This document shows positions 42,482 through 52,754 of a DNA stretch of 64,000 nt, piece by piece. Below the pieces are notes generated by a model. The model did no database searches. It was not told the origin of the DNA and saw only the letters and a list, made by a program, of their open reading frames with translations. The stretch is from Bacteroides sp. AN502(2024) (GTDB lineage: Bacteria > Bacteroidota > Bacteroidia > Bacteroidales > Bacteroidaceae). Position 1 is the first letter of the stretch. Every line of letters starts with the position of its first letter. The position numbers were made by a program, and so were the translations under genes. The stretch lies in assembly GCF_041227145.1 (NCBI RefSeq), contig NZ_JBGFSP010000003.1:372001-436000 (forward strand), in the 5' to 3' direction.

Positions 42482-42574
42482 ATGCCAAGCGGAAAAAAGA
42501 AAAAAAGACATAAAATGTCTACGCACAAGCGTAAAAAAAGACTAAGAAAGAACAGACATAAAAGCAAAAAATAA
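42482..42574 (+). CDS. COX24/mS38-like 30-residue ribosomal-type protein
   Basis: A very basic 30-residue protein that reads MPSGKKKKRHK at the start and KKRLRKNRHKSKK at the end. It matches the AURKAIP1/COX24 C-terminal motif, whose mitochondrial member is the small-subunit ribosomal protein mS38. It sits 34 bases after the HU gene and before a strong terminator. A ribosome-bound role is likely by homology; not shown here. It is easy to miss in automatic annotation because of its length. Confidence 0.8.
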   Translation: MPSGKKKKRHKMSTHKRKKRLRKNRHKSKK

Positions 42575-42601
42575 TTTTTAAGTCTGGATCACACAGAAAT
42601 T

Positions 42602-42645
42602 AAAGAACAAACTTGTGAAGCCAATGTCTTTCAAGTTTGTTCTTT
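42602..42645 (+). terminator. Terminator after the COX24-like gene
   Basis: AAAGAACAAACTTG (42602-42615) pairs perfectly with CAAGTTTGTTCTTT (42632-42645) over 14 bp, closing the HU operon before ribonuclease E/G. Confidence 0.8.
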
Positions 42646-42731
42646 GTTTAAGTAGCTAACCCCAGAATGAACATTTTGTAAAAAAAGTTGTTCATATAAA
42701 TGAGATTCAATCAATAATAAGGAAACAAACA

Positions 42732-44306
42732 GTGACAAGTGAACTAGTAGTTGACGTACAGCCCAAAGAGGTCTCCATCGCCCTTCTCGAAGATAAGAGT
42801 CTGGTGGAACTTCAAAGCGAAGGAAGAAATATTTCTTTTTCTGTGGGCAACATGTATTTGGGACGTATCAAGAAATTGATGCCGGGACTAAATGCATGCT
42901 TTGTAGACGTTGGTTACGAGAAAGACGCTTTCCTTCATTATCTAGACTTGGGTCCTCAATTTAACTCACTCGAAAAGTTTGTAAAGCAGACTTTAAGCGA
43001 CAAAAAAAAGCTGACCTCCATCAGCAAAGCAACCCTACTTCCCGACCTTGACAAGGATGGAACTGTATCCAACACACTCAAAGTAGGACAAGAAGTAGTG
43101 GTGCAAATCGTTAAGGAACCTATCTCCACTAAGGGACCACGACTGACGTCCGAAATTTCGTTTGCCGGACGCTATCTCGTACTGATTCCTTTCAATGATA
43201 AGGTTTCTGTTTCACAAAAAATTAAATCGAGCGAAGAACGCGCCCGCCTAAAACAACTGCTGATGAGTATCAAGCCGAAGAACTTCGGTGTCATTGTCCG
43301 CACAGTAGCCGAAGGCAAACGTGTAGCCGAACTCGACGGAGAGCTTAAAGTCCTGATTAAGCATTGGGAAGATGCGATGGTAAAAGTACAGAAAGCCACC
43401 AAGTACCCGACGTTGATTTATGAAGAAACCAGCCGCGCCGTGGGTTTGTTGCGCGACCTCTTCAACCCATCTTTTGAGAACATTCACGTCAACGATGAGG
43501 CTGTGTACAATGAAATTAAAGACTATGTATCGCTGATTGCGCCCGACCGGGCCAATATCGTGAAACTGTACAAAGGCCAACTTCCCATTTACGACAATTT
43601 CAGTATCACCAAGCAGATTAAATCTTCGTTTGGTAAAACAGTCTCTTACAAGAGTGGTGCCTATCTGATTATTGAGCACACTGAGGCGCTTCACGTAGTA
43701 GACGTGAACAGCGGTAACCGCACCAAGAATGCCAACGGGCAGGAAGGTAACGCACTCGAAGTAAATCTGGGAGCCGCCGACGAGCTGGCTCGCCAACTGC
43801 GATTAAGAGATATGGGTGGTATCATTGTCGTCGATTTCATCGATATGAATGAAGCCGAAAACCGTCAGAAGCTTTATGAACGAATGTGTGCCAATATGCA
43901 GAAAGACAGGGCACGGCATAATATTCTGCCGCTTAGCAAATTCGGCCTAATGCAGATTACACGCCAACGTGTACGTCCGGCAATGGACATCAACACGACC
44001 GAAATCTGTCCTACTTGCTTCGGCAAAGGCACCATCAAATCGTCCATTCTTTTTACGGACACATTGGAGAGTAAAATTGATTACCTGGTCAACAAACTGA
44101 AGGTTAAGAAATTCTCGTTACACGTCCATCCGTATGTTGCCGCCTACATTAATCAGGGGATCGTTTCCCTGAAACGGAAGTGGCAAATGAAATATGGATT
44201 CGGTATTAAAATTATTCCAAGTCAGAAACTCGCATTCCTGCAATATGTGTTCTATGATACACATGGAGAAGAAATCGATATGAAGGAAGAAATAGAAATC
44301 AAATAG
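42732..44306 (+). CDS. rng: Ribonuclease E/G family endoribonuclease
   Basis: A 524-residue RNase G-type enzyme that cuts AU-rich single-stranded RNA and matures rRNA. The S1 domain occupies about residues 35-125 (GNMYLGRIKKLMPGLNACFVDVG). The catalytic DNase I-like part has HVVDVNSGNRT and IIVVDFIDM with the Mg-binding Asp pair. The zinc-link CPTCFGKG lies near residues 425-432. The gene starts with GTG at 42732 preceded by AAGGA. It has no RNase E scaffold tail. Confidence 0.9.
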   Translation: MTSELVVDVQPKEVSIALLEDKSLVELQSEGRNISFSVGNMYLGRIKKLMPGLNACFVDVGYEKDAFLHYLDLGPQFNSLEKFVKQTLSDKKKLTSISKATLLPDLDKDGTVSNTLKVGQEVVVQIVKEPISTKGPRLTSEISFAGRYLVLIPFNDKVSVSQKIKSSEERARLKQLLMSIKPKNFGVIVRTVAEGKRVAELDGELKVLIKHWEDAMVKVQKATKYPTLIYEETSRAVGLLRDLFNPSFENIHVNDEAVYNEIKDYVSLIAPDRANIVKLYKGQLPIYDNFSITKQIKSSFGKTVSYKSGAYLIIEHTEALHVVDVNSGNRTKNANGQEGNALEVNLGAADELARQLRLRDMGGIIVVDFIDMNEAENRQKLYERMCANMQKDRARHNILPLSKFGLMQITRQRVRPAMDINTTEICPTCFGKGTIKSSILFTDTLESKIDYLVNKLKVKKFSLHVHPYVAAYINQGIVSLKRKWQMKYGFGIKIIPSQKLAFLQYVFYDTHGEEIDMKEEIEIK

Positions 44307-44310
44307 ACAG

Positions 44311-44343
44311 AAAAGGCGGCTCGTTAGGTACGGGTCGCCTTTT
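44311..44343. terminator. Bidirectional terminator
   Basis: AAAAGGCG (44311-44318) pairs with CGCCTTTT (44336-44343) between the convergent ribonuclease and fimbrillin-like genes. Confidence 0.75.
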
Positions 44344-44356
44344 GTTTAATTATATA

Positions 44357-45328
44357 TTATTCGATACCGGCAATATCTTTCATATTCAGGTTATTATCTG
44401 TTGACCAGAAACCTGTTTTAGGTTTACCTAAAGTCGTATATTCCTGTCCGCCGATTGTCAGCGCAAATTTATAGGTATAATTCATTCCCTCTTTAAAAGG
44501 AACGGCAACCATCATGTAAGCAGTTCCAAGTGAGGCTGGACGTCCGTAAGCCGGAACTCCTGCATTTACCACCAGCCCGTCGGGAATGTTATAAGTGATG
44601 CTATTCAAAGGAGTGCCACTGATTTCACCGGTAGCCAGATTAACGGTAGCTCCATCTGCATAAGACAGGGGATGTTCATCGCAGGTTACCACAATTTTAG
44701 TACAGGTTTTGCCAGCCAAGGCATCGGGACATTTCAGTGCAGGCAAAGTGAGCTGTGAAAACAGAGATTTGAATTCTCCCAAAGCAACCGTCGCTGCCGA
44801 ATAACTGGAAGTGGTGGCCGAAGCATACGCAAAACCATATTTACGATTAGGCATAAATTCAGATGCATAGTATTCCTGCACTGAAATGTTTGGCAAGGCT
44901 ACCGTTTTGTAATCTTTCGAAGCTGCACTATAAGGGGTATACGCATAAATCGTATGATCGCCACTTTTAAATCCCGCAGACAGTTCGGAAGAGGGATTCA
45001 AAGTCACCTCATCGGTCACATAATTCTCTTTGTTATAAGTGATGTAAGTCTTGCCCTTATATTCCTTTGCTGTAGCTTTGGCTACTTCCGATGGAGCATA
45101 CGGCAAGTTTTCCTGCGGTTTGCCGTCAGACAATACGTATATTCCTATCTTATCCGCTTCAATCCATCCCTGTCCTCCATGAGAGTACACATTATAAGCA
45201 CCGGAAACAGCTATTTTTCCTACTACAGGAAAGTCCACATCTTCTTCACCACCATCATCACTACTGCAACTTACTGAAGACAACGTCAAAGCCACACAAG
45301 CGGCAAAATAAAACAGTCTATTTTTCAT
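44357..45328 (-). CDS. Fimbrillin-like surface lipoprotein
   Basis: A 323-residue lipoprotein; lipobox LSSVSC near residue 21 followed by SSDDGGEEDVD, a likely surface-export signal. The beta-rich body (KIGIYVLSDG, HTIYAYTPYSAAS, SLFSQLTLPAL) matches the fimbrillin/Mfa-like family, whose members build pili or decorate the surface. It is the last gene of the SusC/SusD locus, 53 bases after the PKD-like gene. Whether it polymerises cannot be told. Confidence 0.65.
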   Translation of the reverse strand: MKNRLFYFAACVALTLSSVSCSSDDGGEEDVDFPVVGKIAVSGAYNVYSHGGQGWIEADKIGIYVLSDGKPQENLPYAPSEVAKATAKEYKGKTYITYNKENYVTDEVTLNPSSELSAGFKSGDHTIYAYTPYSAASKDYKTVALPNISVQEYYASEFMPNRKYGFAYASATTSSYSAATVALGEFKSLFSQLTLPALKCPDALAGKTCTKIVVTCDEHPLSYADGATVNLATGEISGTPLNSITYNIPDGLVVNAGVPAYGRPASLGTAYMMVAVPFKEGMNYTYKFALTIGGQEYTTLGKPKTGFWSTDNNLNMKDIAGIE

Positions 45329-45380
45329 ACTTTTCTCGTTTTAAATGGTTAATTATTTACTGATGAATTATTTTCTTTTT

Positions 45381-47021
45381 CTAATATTCTCCTTTATAAT
45401 TCGTGCACCACACCATCCCCTTCACATTGCCAAAACCTGTGAAAGTCTGTAACTTCAGATCGGGTGAAAAACCTTCAAAAAGGCGTACCATCTGGCTCAT
45501 GTTTACGTCAATGACAGTGATATTTCCATTCTCCTGCGAAAGAGCCAGTCGAAAGTTAGGCTCAGTGCTATTCCCTCCATAACCATAAAACACACAAACG
45601 ACAGGGCTTCCGCTGATACCGGTGATACGGCTGTCCGCTGTGTAAGCCAATACATGATTGCGCATCTGCATACTGTACACATAGAGATTCTTATCTCCAT
45701 CGGTAAAGTAGAAATAGGGATTCTTCTCAAAGTTGGAAGACATCTTGATAATGCTTTGTGGAGTCAATAAAGAGCCGCCACTGAATCTGTATTGGTCTGT
45801 ATCGGTAATGAGGTGAGAGTTATTATCCATTCCTCTCACAGCAAACTCATGCAGATTATAATTCCCGGTTCCCTGCACGTCAATCAATGAAACATAGTTT
45901 GCCCAGTAAGTCAATCCGCCATTGGAGTCAACATCTATTTTTTCATAAGCACCTATGGCAAGGCAGCGGGTTCCCGCCCCCATATTGTCCACCCGTAACA
46001 CTCCAGAGGGGACTTCCAAATCCTGATCATACGTTTTGAAATAGACAATGGCGGGAGTATAAACTGCTCCCCATTGTGGATAATGTGCAATACCGATGAA
46101 ACGGGCATTCTGTTCATCATACAAGATGCAACGTTCTTCATCGGCACATCTATAAGTGACATTGTGGAAGGGTGCGAAGCAAGTGATGCGACTGCCTCCC
46201 TCAAACTCATACGGCATGGCACCATATTTCCCGTAATATGGAATCGCTTTATTGTCACTTCCTACGGTACGGACATATACCTCTCCCTGTTCGGAACAAA
46301 TCACGTAATATTCTTCCTTGAAAGCAAAGCCCATTAACTTCAAGTCTTCCGGTTCTTTACGGTTCTCAAATTCGTCGGCAAGCCACACATCCTTTTGCAA
46401 TGAATTACCATCGAGCGTAACACTTCCACTGCCCTGATTAATCAGAATTTTCGGTAAGCCCGAAACATAGGAACCGGAAATAGAACCTAATACATAATAG
46501 TAGTAAATTCCGTGCGGATCTGTACCTAAGCCTCCTTCGATGATACGTTCCACATTTTGCGTCACCCGAAAGGCTGGATTAATGAAAGACAAGGCAGATT
46601 TTCCGTCTCCCTTATCGGAAAGAACCATCCACCCCCAGTCGAAACTATTCTTTCCCGTCAGGGTGTATTTATTGCTGATATACGTCTCGTTCGTTTCATT
46701 ATTAATGACTTTCAGTATCAATTCGTATGTCCCACCCTTCTCAAACTGATATTTCAGATGATAGCCAGTGTAGATCAGTTCACGGTTCAAGAACCATTGG
46801 ACGGTGAAAAGTTCGTCAACATTTCCGATATCCGTCGAGAAGTTGATGGGAGCATCCATCTCGAAAAGGTCGCCTACCATAAACGTGTAGTCTGACGAAG
46901 CGGAGTTCACAAAAGAGACTTTGATAGAGTTTGTATAGTCATAGTTTCCCAAATTGTCATAACAGCCGGTTATCACGAGAAACTGCAGAATTGAAATGAA
47001 TAGTACCTTTTTTCGCTTCAT
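45381..47021 (-). CDS. PKD-like surface lipoprotein of the Sus locus
   Basis: A 546-residue lipoprotein; lipobox LVITGC near residue 20. An N-terminal PKD-like Ig domain (FTVQWFLNRELIYTGYHLKYQF, GTYELILKVIN) is followed by a propeller-like region with repeated aromatic strands. Such proteins follow SusD and DUF4843 genes in many Bacteroides loci and probably bind the substrate at the surface. It is separated from the DUF4843-like gene by nine bases. Confidence 0.7.
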   Translation of the reverse strand: MKRKKVLFISILQFLVITGCYDNLGNYDYTNSIKVSFVNSASSDYTFMVGDLFEMDAPINFSTDIGNVDELFTVQWFLNRELIYTGYHLKYQFEKGGTYELILKVINNETNETYISNKYTLTGKNSFDWGWMVLSDKGDGKSALSFINPAFRVTQNVERIIEGGLGTDPHGIYYYYVLGSISGSYVSGLPKILINQGSGSVTLDGNSLQKDVWLADEFENRKEPEDLKLMGFAFKEEYYVICSEQGEVYVRTVGSDNKAIPYYGKYGAMPYEFEGGSRITCFAPFHNVTYRCADEERCILYDEQNARFIGIAHYPQWGAVYTPAIVYFKTYDQDLEVPSGVLRVDNMGAGTRCLAIGAYEKIDVDSNGGLTYWANYVSLIDVQGTGNYNLHEFAVRGMDNNSHLITDTDQYRFSGGSLLTPQSIIKMSSNFEKNPYFYFTDGDKNLYVYSMQMRNHVLAYTADSRITGISGSPVVCVFYGYGGNSTEPNFRLALSQENGNITVIDVNMSQMVRLFEGFSPDLKLQTFTGFGNVKGMVWCTNYKGEY

Positions 47022-47030
47022 AGTTTATTG

Positions 47031-47756
47031 TCAGTTATCGAGAATGGTTTCATACAGTGGTGTCACTCCGTCTGTATCATAATATCGGTAATTGCCTTGC
47101 TGCCACTGGTCCTTCCACCAAGCCTTGAAGTCGGCTATCAGATTGACAAGCTCAATTCCGGTGTATTTATCCAATGATTCGAGTATCTCACCATCCATGA
47201 AAATGATAAAAACGCGGTATTTCATATCCGAGTATACCCCCAGATTGGCTGCAAAACTCTGGCTCCACCACACAGGGCAAGAAATCCGGTCGATCACTTG
47301 AATCGTGACGTATTGATATCTTGCCGGACCTATCAGACAGCCTTCCACTGCATCCAATGAAAGGGTAAGTGTATATTCTGTGTTGAGCAGTGCTTCATTG
47401 CGATAAACGGTGACTCCGTAGGTATCTTCCGCCAGTCCGCTATGGAAGACGCCGGAAGTCAAAGGGGCATAGTCGATACCGGAACGAGCGGTGCTCTTCT
47501 CTCCCACTGCGGAAATATTACAGGCGACATTCTTTTCGAGCGGGTAGCCAAGAAGTGTCATCTTCACTTTCACGGTTCCTTCCCGGAGCAAGGGTGCATC
47601 CGTAGCAAAGTTGAATGTTATTTTCTGGGGAGACTTATCATCCATATAAGTAAAATAGACGTAGTTGTCTCCATGATAAACGTCCAGTTGCTCTTCACTG
47701 CAAGAGGCGAAAACGAGCAGCAGGCAGAAGGTGGTACATGTCAATATTCGTTTCAT
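47031..47756 (-). CDS. DUF4843-like lipoprotein
   Basis: A 241-residue lipoprotein; lipobox LVFASC near residue 19. The body begins with YVYFTYMDDKSPQKITFNF and contains paired strands with conserved YTLTLSLD, then a C-terminal helical part (LIADFKAWWKDQW). This is the layout of DUF4843, found almost only beside SusC/SusD pairs. Role presumed: substrate capture. It begins 12 bases after the SusD gene. Confidence 0.7.
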   Translation of the reverse strand: MKRILTCTTFCLLLVFASCSEEQLDVYHGDNYVYFTYMDDKSPQKITFNFATDAPLLREGTVKVKMTLLGYPLEKNVACNISAVGEKSTARSGIDYAPLTSGVFHSGLAEDTYGVTVYRNEALLNTEYTLTLSLDAVEGCLIGPARYQYVTIQVIDRISCPVWWSQSFAANLGVYSDMKYRVFIIFMDGEILESLDKYTGIELVNLIADFKAWWKDQWQQGNYRYYDTDGVTPLYETILDN

Positions 47757-47768
47757 CTTATACCGGCA

Positions 47769-49328
47769 TTAGTTGGTTGTTTCACTGGTAGGCAATGGAA
47801 GTACATAAGAACCTGTCATATTGATTTCTCCTTCCTCGTCTGAGTCGGGCACAGCAGAGAGGTTCATCCTTTTGTAGGTGTAGAAGGTTCCGCCTTCGCC
47901 TATCATTTCTTTCCGTATATCAAGCAATATTTCGGCATCCAGTTGTTCACGGGTACTGACCGTCAGACTAAGGGTACGTTCAGCTCCACGAGCTTTTCGA
48001 ACAGTTTCGAGGTAGTTGATTCCTTCGGTTATCTTACCATTATAGCTGCTGATCTCCGCCAGGATATGACAGATTTCACTGAAGCGGATCACCGGTATCA
48101 TCGGATTCTCCATTGCCTCTACTACTGACTCTACGGAAGGGTTATACTTCAGCGTGTAATACCTCGACTGGGTTTCATTGGTAGTCCCGATCAGGTAGGT
48201 CAGCCGATAGTCGGTATATACGCCCGTGTTGTCTGAAGCAAACAGAGAAGGGATGTTTGCCAACGGCAAACGGACGGTTGCCGAAGATGACGAAGAGCCC
48301 CACACAGCCATTTCATAATCCGTTGCCAACTGTTTTTTATGCAAGCCGAACAAGATGTCGTGAGAGACTTTTGTATACCTGGATTTGAGATTACCGGTGA
48401 TTTTTTCTCCTCCTGTAAAACCTATCCATCGTTTCTGCCGATAATAAATGTTGTAAAGTTCTTTGGCGGCTGTCTCGGCATTCTTGTAGTAGGCAGGGCC
48501 GGCATAGATACAGACACGGGCTTTCAACCCCAGCAATGCCAGATAGTTAAATCTAATGCCACGATACCAGAAGAATGCTCCCATATCATCTATATGGGAA
48601 GTGGAGTTGAAACGATAGCGGGCATTCCATTCGGGAGTAGGCTCATACATTTGTGAAGCATACATCGCTTCGGGATGATACTCGGTATCAAACTTACGCA
48701 GCAGATCTTCTGCTTCAAGCAGATCTTTCAAGACTTTCTCGATAAAATCGGTAACGGTGCATTTTTCTACCACCGCGGCTTCGTACTTATCACGGTAAGG
48801 AAGATAGGTACCCGAAGGATGGGTCGACGTTGCAGGGGCAAACAAGCGGAGCAGGTCAAAATGCATCATCGCTCTTAATGACAAGGCTTCAGCATAAATG
48901 AGGTTTTTCTCTTCTTCCCCGTATTCGAACAAAGAGATGTCCGTAGCTCGGATGTTCTCGATAAGCTTGTTCAGGTTGGCTATCACTTTATAGCCTTTTT
49001 CCCAGATAGCTGTCACAACGGGTTCAGTGTCGACCGTGTTATAGATAAGTTCGGAAGCATCGGCATACATCGGAGAGAGAGTTCCCGCCTTTTGATTGTA
49101 TTGCTGGGAGATCGCACTAAGAAATCCCCAGCTCAGTTGCTTACCATACAGTTCGTCGGACGCCAGACTGGTGTAGATACCATTCAAGGCATTCCGGTAG
49201 CCGAAACCGGTAGAAAACAACTCGTCGTCGGCAATCGCATTTTCAGGTGTTACGTCCAGCCAAGCATTGCAGGAAACAGCTAACATTCCTGTCAGGACTA
49301 TTCGTATATAGCTGATTAGTTTCTTCAT
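47769..49328 (-). CDS. SusD/RagB-family nutrient-binding lipoprotein
   Basis: A lipoprotein of about 519 residues that forms the lid over a SusC receptor. Lipobox LAVSCNAW near residue 18; helical TPR-like core (ALSLRAMMHFDLLRLFAP near residue 160), and the C-terminal FSEICHILAEISSYNGKITEG segment, typical of SusD. The ATG at 49328 gives a clean signal peptide; 49334 is in frame. No glycoside hydrolase, kinase or sensor is in the locus, so the substrate is not evident; peptides or host glycoproteins are possible. Confidence 0.88.
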   Translation of the reverse strand: MKKLISYIRIVLTGMLAVSCNAWLDVTPENAIADDELFSTGFGYRNALNGIYTSLASDELYGKQLSWGFLSAISQQYNQKAGTLSPMYADASELIYNTVDTEPVVTAIWEKGYKVIANLNKLIENIRATDISLFEYGEEEKNLIYAEALSLRAMMHFDLLRLFAPATSTHPSGTYLPYRDKYEAAVVEKCTVTDFIEKVLKDLLEAEDLLRKFDTEYHPEAMYASQMYEPTPEWNARYRFNSTSHIDDMGAFFWYRGIRFNYLALLGLKARVCIYAGPAYYKNAETAAKELYNIYYRQKRWIGFTGGEKITGNLKSRYTKVSHDILFGLHKKQLATDYEMAVWGSSSSSATVRLPLANIPSLFASDNTGVYTDYRLTYLIGTTNETQSRYYTLKYNPSVESVVEAMENPMIPVIRFSEICHILAEISSYNGKITEGINYLETVRKARGAERTLSLTVSTREQLDAEILLDIRKEMIGEGGTFYTYKRMNLSAVPDSDEEGEINMTGSYVLPLPTSETTN

Positions 49329-49336
49329 TGGCATGA

Positions 49337-52300
49337 TTAGAATATGATGTTAGTAGTCAGATTGAATGAACGCGAATAAGGATAATCCAGTCCCCGCTCC
49401 TGACGAATGGTAGACCCATAAAAGAGGTCGTTCATCGTGAACGAAAGACGCAGGCCGGACAGATGGAGTTTCTTTAATTGTTCGGGACGAAAATTATAGC
49501 TCATCGTCAATGAACTCCATTGCAAGGTATTGTTTTTCTGTACAAAACGCGAAGATGCGCCAGTGGTGACATTCCGGTCACGAATATCTTTCATGGTGGT
49601 TACATCTCCCGGTTTCTGCCAACGGTCGAGCAATACCCGCTTGTCTACATTGCCATTCTTAATATCGGCATTCTCTACATAAGAAACGAGGGTATTGTTG
49701 TAGGCATCTCCACCAAAGGTATAGAGGAAAGAAGTAAACATGGATAACTGTTTATAGGACAAGGTATAACCGAACGTGCCTTGTCCCTTGGGAGCTGTAT
49801 CGCCAATGATGTTCCATTCGTCCGCAGACCATACATCGGTAACGTCACCATCCCGGCGAAGGTAGATTTCTTTACCGTTTGTAGGGCTGATTCCCAATGA
49901 CTTCATTCCGTAGATGGAGGTTAGAGAGGCTCCTTCGTAATATTTCAGGTATGTTTTGGCATATTTCGAGTCGGAGCTGCTTTCGGGGTTATATGCTCTG
50001 AACAGTTCTTCCACTCTTTTATTATAGTCGCGCATTGCCTGGGAGATTTCAACAATCGTGTTTTTGTTTCTTGCAAAGCTGCCATAGAGCTGAAAGAGCC
50101 AGTTCCTGTCGCTGTAAAGTCGCGCCCGCAGTTCCAGTTCGACACCGGTGTTTTTCACCTTCCCCATGTTTTCTTTGTAGGAGGTGAATCCGGTAGAAGA
50201 AGGAATGGTATAATCGGTTATCAGGTCGATGGTACGCTCGTCGTAGGCAGAGGCTTTCAGATAGATTTTATCGTGCCACAGTCCGATTTCAACTCCATAG
50301 TCGAGAGTGTACTTGCGTTCCCACTTCAAGTCCGGGTTTCCCATCTGATAGAGGAATACTCCGTAGCCTGTGGGATACCAGCTGTCTGTATGCAGCTGAT
50401 ACATATCTTTGGCCGAATAGAGAGGGAAGTTGGTCTTTCCGGTCAGTCCGTAAGAAGCACGGAACTTCAGCATGGAAAAGAGCTCGTCCGACTTCATAAA
50501 ATCATAATGATGAAGGTTGATTCCCGCACCTGTTGACCAAAACATGGACCATCTCTTATCGGAACCGAATTCGGAAGAACCGTCGATACGCCCTGTAAGG
50601 TCGACAAGATAGATATTGCGATAGGTATAGTTGGAAGTGAGCAAGAATCCTACCAAGCGGGTGGTATTGTCGGAGCTGCCGGGCTTTCCGTATACTTCTG
50701 CCGCATAGTTTGAAGAGACAAGGTCACCACCCGGGAATCCCCGGTAACGTGTTTCGGAAGCAGTGCTCTGCATTTGTCTCATGTTGGAGGAGAAGCAGAC
50801 ATTGAGGTGGTGTCCCTTGAAGGTATTGTTGTATATGAGCGACAGGCTTCCGTCTATCACTTTTCTCTTCTGTGTGGATTCCGTTTTTTCACCATTGATG
50901 TTGCCTGTACCGGCTGAATAACTGGCCGATGCTGGATCTTTGTACAAATCATCGGCAGAATTTCTCATCAGAACGGAGAACAGACCCCGCAGACGCAGAC
51001 CGTCGGTGATGCGCCAATTCAGACTAAGATCATCGGTCACTTCATCATAACCGGAACGGTCGAAGCTGTTGTAGAAGTTGATTTCGTACAGTGGATTTAC
51101 CGGTGTGCCACTCCCCCCGTCGAACTTTTCGAGACGACGGACATAATCGCCATTCTCATCGTACAGACGCATATAAGGAAGCAAATGGGAGTAATCACTG
51201 AATGAATTGAAGGGAACATCCGTACTTTTGTTATAAGTGTAGGTCACTTTGTTCTTTATTTATAACCCGCCAATACGGTAGTCGACATAAAACACGGCAT
51301 CGGCATTCTTACGGGAAGAGTGTTTCATCACTCCTTCTGTTCCTCTGAATCCCAGTTCCACTCCCCAGCGCACGTCATTTTCTCCCCCATCGATGAAGAC
51401 GGAGTGTTTATGATTCAAAGCTGTGCGCAGTCCTTGAGAAAGCCAATAGGTATCGACACCTGTCAGTACATTATTGAGTCGTTGGTAATATCCGTTGGTA
51501 TAGGGATCTACTTCCGGTGTGTGGCTATCATATAGTCCTGCCAGACGTTCGGTCTCCAACTTCTCACGGGCGTTCATCAGATGATAGGAGGATAAATCCG
51601 GCAATTCGGCAGAAAGTACTCCGGAATACTGTACACGAAACCTTCCGGCTTCGGGTGCACGCCGTTCAATGACAATTACTCCGTTGGCCGCACGCGAACC
51701 ATACATGGAAGTAGCCGCAGCATCTTTCAGGATATTGATGCTATGGATGCTATTCATATCGAGGTCGTATATTTTCTTCACATCGACTTCAAAACCATCC
51801 AAGATAAAGATAGGCAGGTTGGAATGACCGCTGAGCACTTCCCGCGAAATAGAGGAGACAGAGGTCTGCCCGAGTGTCGTTTCTCCGATACCGGTCTGCC
51901 CACGCAAGACGAATCGGGGCAGGCTATTAGGGTCAGAACCCGCTGCCAGATTCTCTTGTATCCTGAAAGAGGGATCGAAAGTCTGAATGGCTGAAATCAG
52001 GTTGTTCGGGTTGACTTTTAACAGCTCTTCTCTCTCTATCTTGGTGGTATTTCCCGTAAAACTCTCTTTCTGTATGGAGTTATAGCCGGTCACAATCACT
52101 TCCTGAAGACTTTCGGTAGCTTCTACCATCTGCACATCGACTTTCTGACGGGAAGTGACTTTGATTTTACGGGTTTCGAAACCGATGTAGGAATAGATAA
52201 CCCAACCGCCCTTTTCGGGTAGGGTCAATACATAGCAACCGTTTATATCGGTAATTACACCGGTAGAATGACCCTCCAAACGAATCGTCACTCCTACCAT

Positions 52301-52474
52301 CGGTTCTTTAGAAAGTTTCTCCATCACCCGGCCATACACATAATTTCCGTATGGAGAAAGAAGAGCTGTCTCTTTCGAATTATTTTTGTTTTGGGCTATG
52401 GCATTAGCAGATAGTGATAAAATGTATACCAACAGTAAGATTCTATTCAAAGCCCCGGAGTTTAGCTTTTGCAT
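49337..52474 (-). pseudogene. SusC/RagA-family TonB receptor interrupted by an in-frame TAA
   Basis: Read as one frame of 1046 codons, this is a complete SusC receptor: signal peptide (to AIAQ), carboxypeptidase-like regulatory domain (YVYGRVMEKLSKEPMVGVTI), TonB box region (LQEVIVTGY), plug (INILKDAAATSMYGSRAANGV) and barrel. A single TAA at 51260-51262 splits it after residue 404 (VDYRIGGL), and the same frame continues as IKNKVTYTYNKS. A CAA (Gln) codon there would restore it, so a C-to-T nonsense mutation is the simplest cause. Re-initiation at the GTG 51247 would lack the plug. The SusD partner is intact. Confidence 0.8.
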
Positions 52475-52630
52475 AACGAATATATATAGTTGTTACGTCT
52501 GCAAAATTATCCTTGTGGAACAGATGGGGCAATCACAAAATTTAGGTATTTTACGCAACTATTATACCCATACATGATGAAAATGGAGGAAAAACACTTC
52601 CGTTCAGGTATTAATCAGGGGCAAGAACCA

Positions 52631-52738
52631 GAGAGGCTGTCTAACAGGTCTCAGTAATTAGAAGTCGAGGGTATGTCAAAATTCCCTTTTTGACACACCC
52701 TCGAAATCGTTCAAGCAGGACTTGTCAGACAGCCTCTC
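52631..52738. repeat. Nested palindromic repeat, copy A
   Basis: Outer arms GAGAGGCTGTCTAACAGGTC (52631-52650) and the near complement at 52717-52738 enclose a second hairpin (52666-52703, CGAGGGTATGTCAAAA with its complement). It belongs to a family also found at 54905, 57916 and 61288. Nothing else is seen in 52475-52754. Confidence 0.8.
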
Positions 52739-52754
52739 CGGTTATCTGTTTTTC

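Noticed and set aside
51260..51262. Two separate genes instead of one broken SusC
   Set aside because: The downstream half lacks a signal peptide and the plug, starts only at a GTG, and continues the same frame and domain architecture without a gap.
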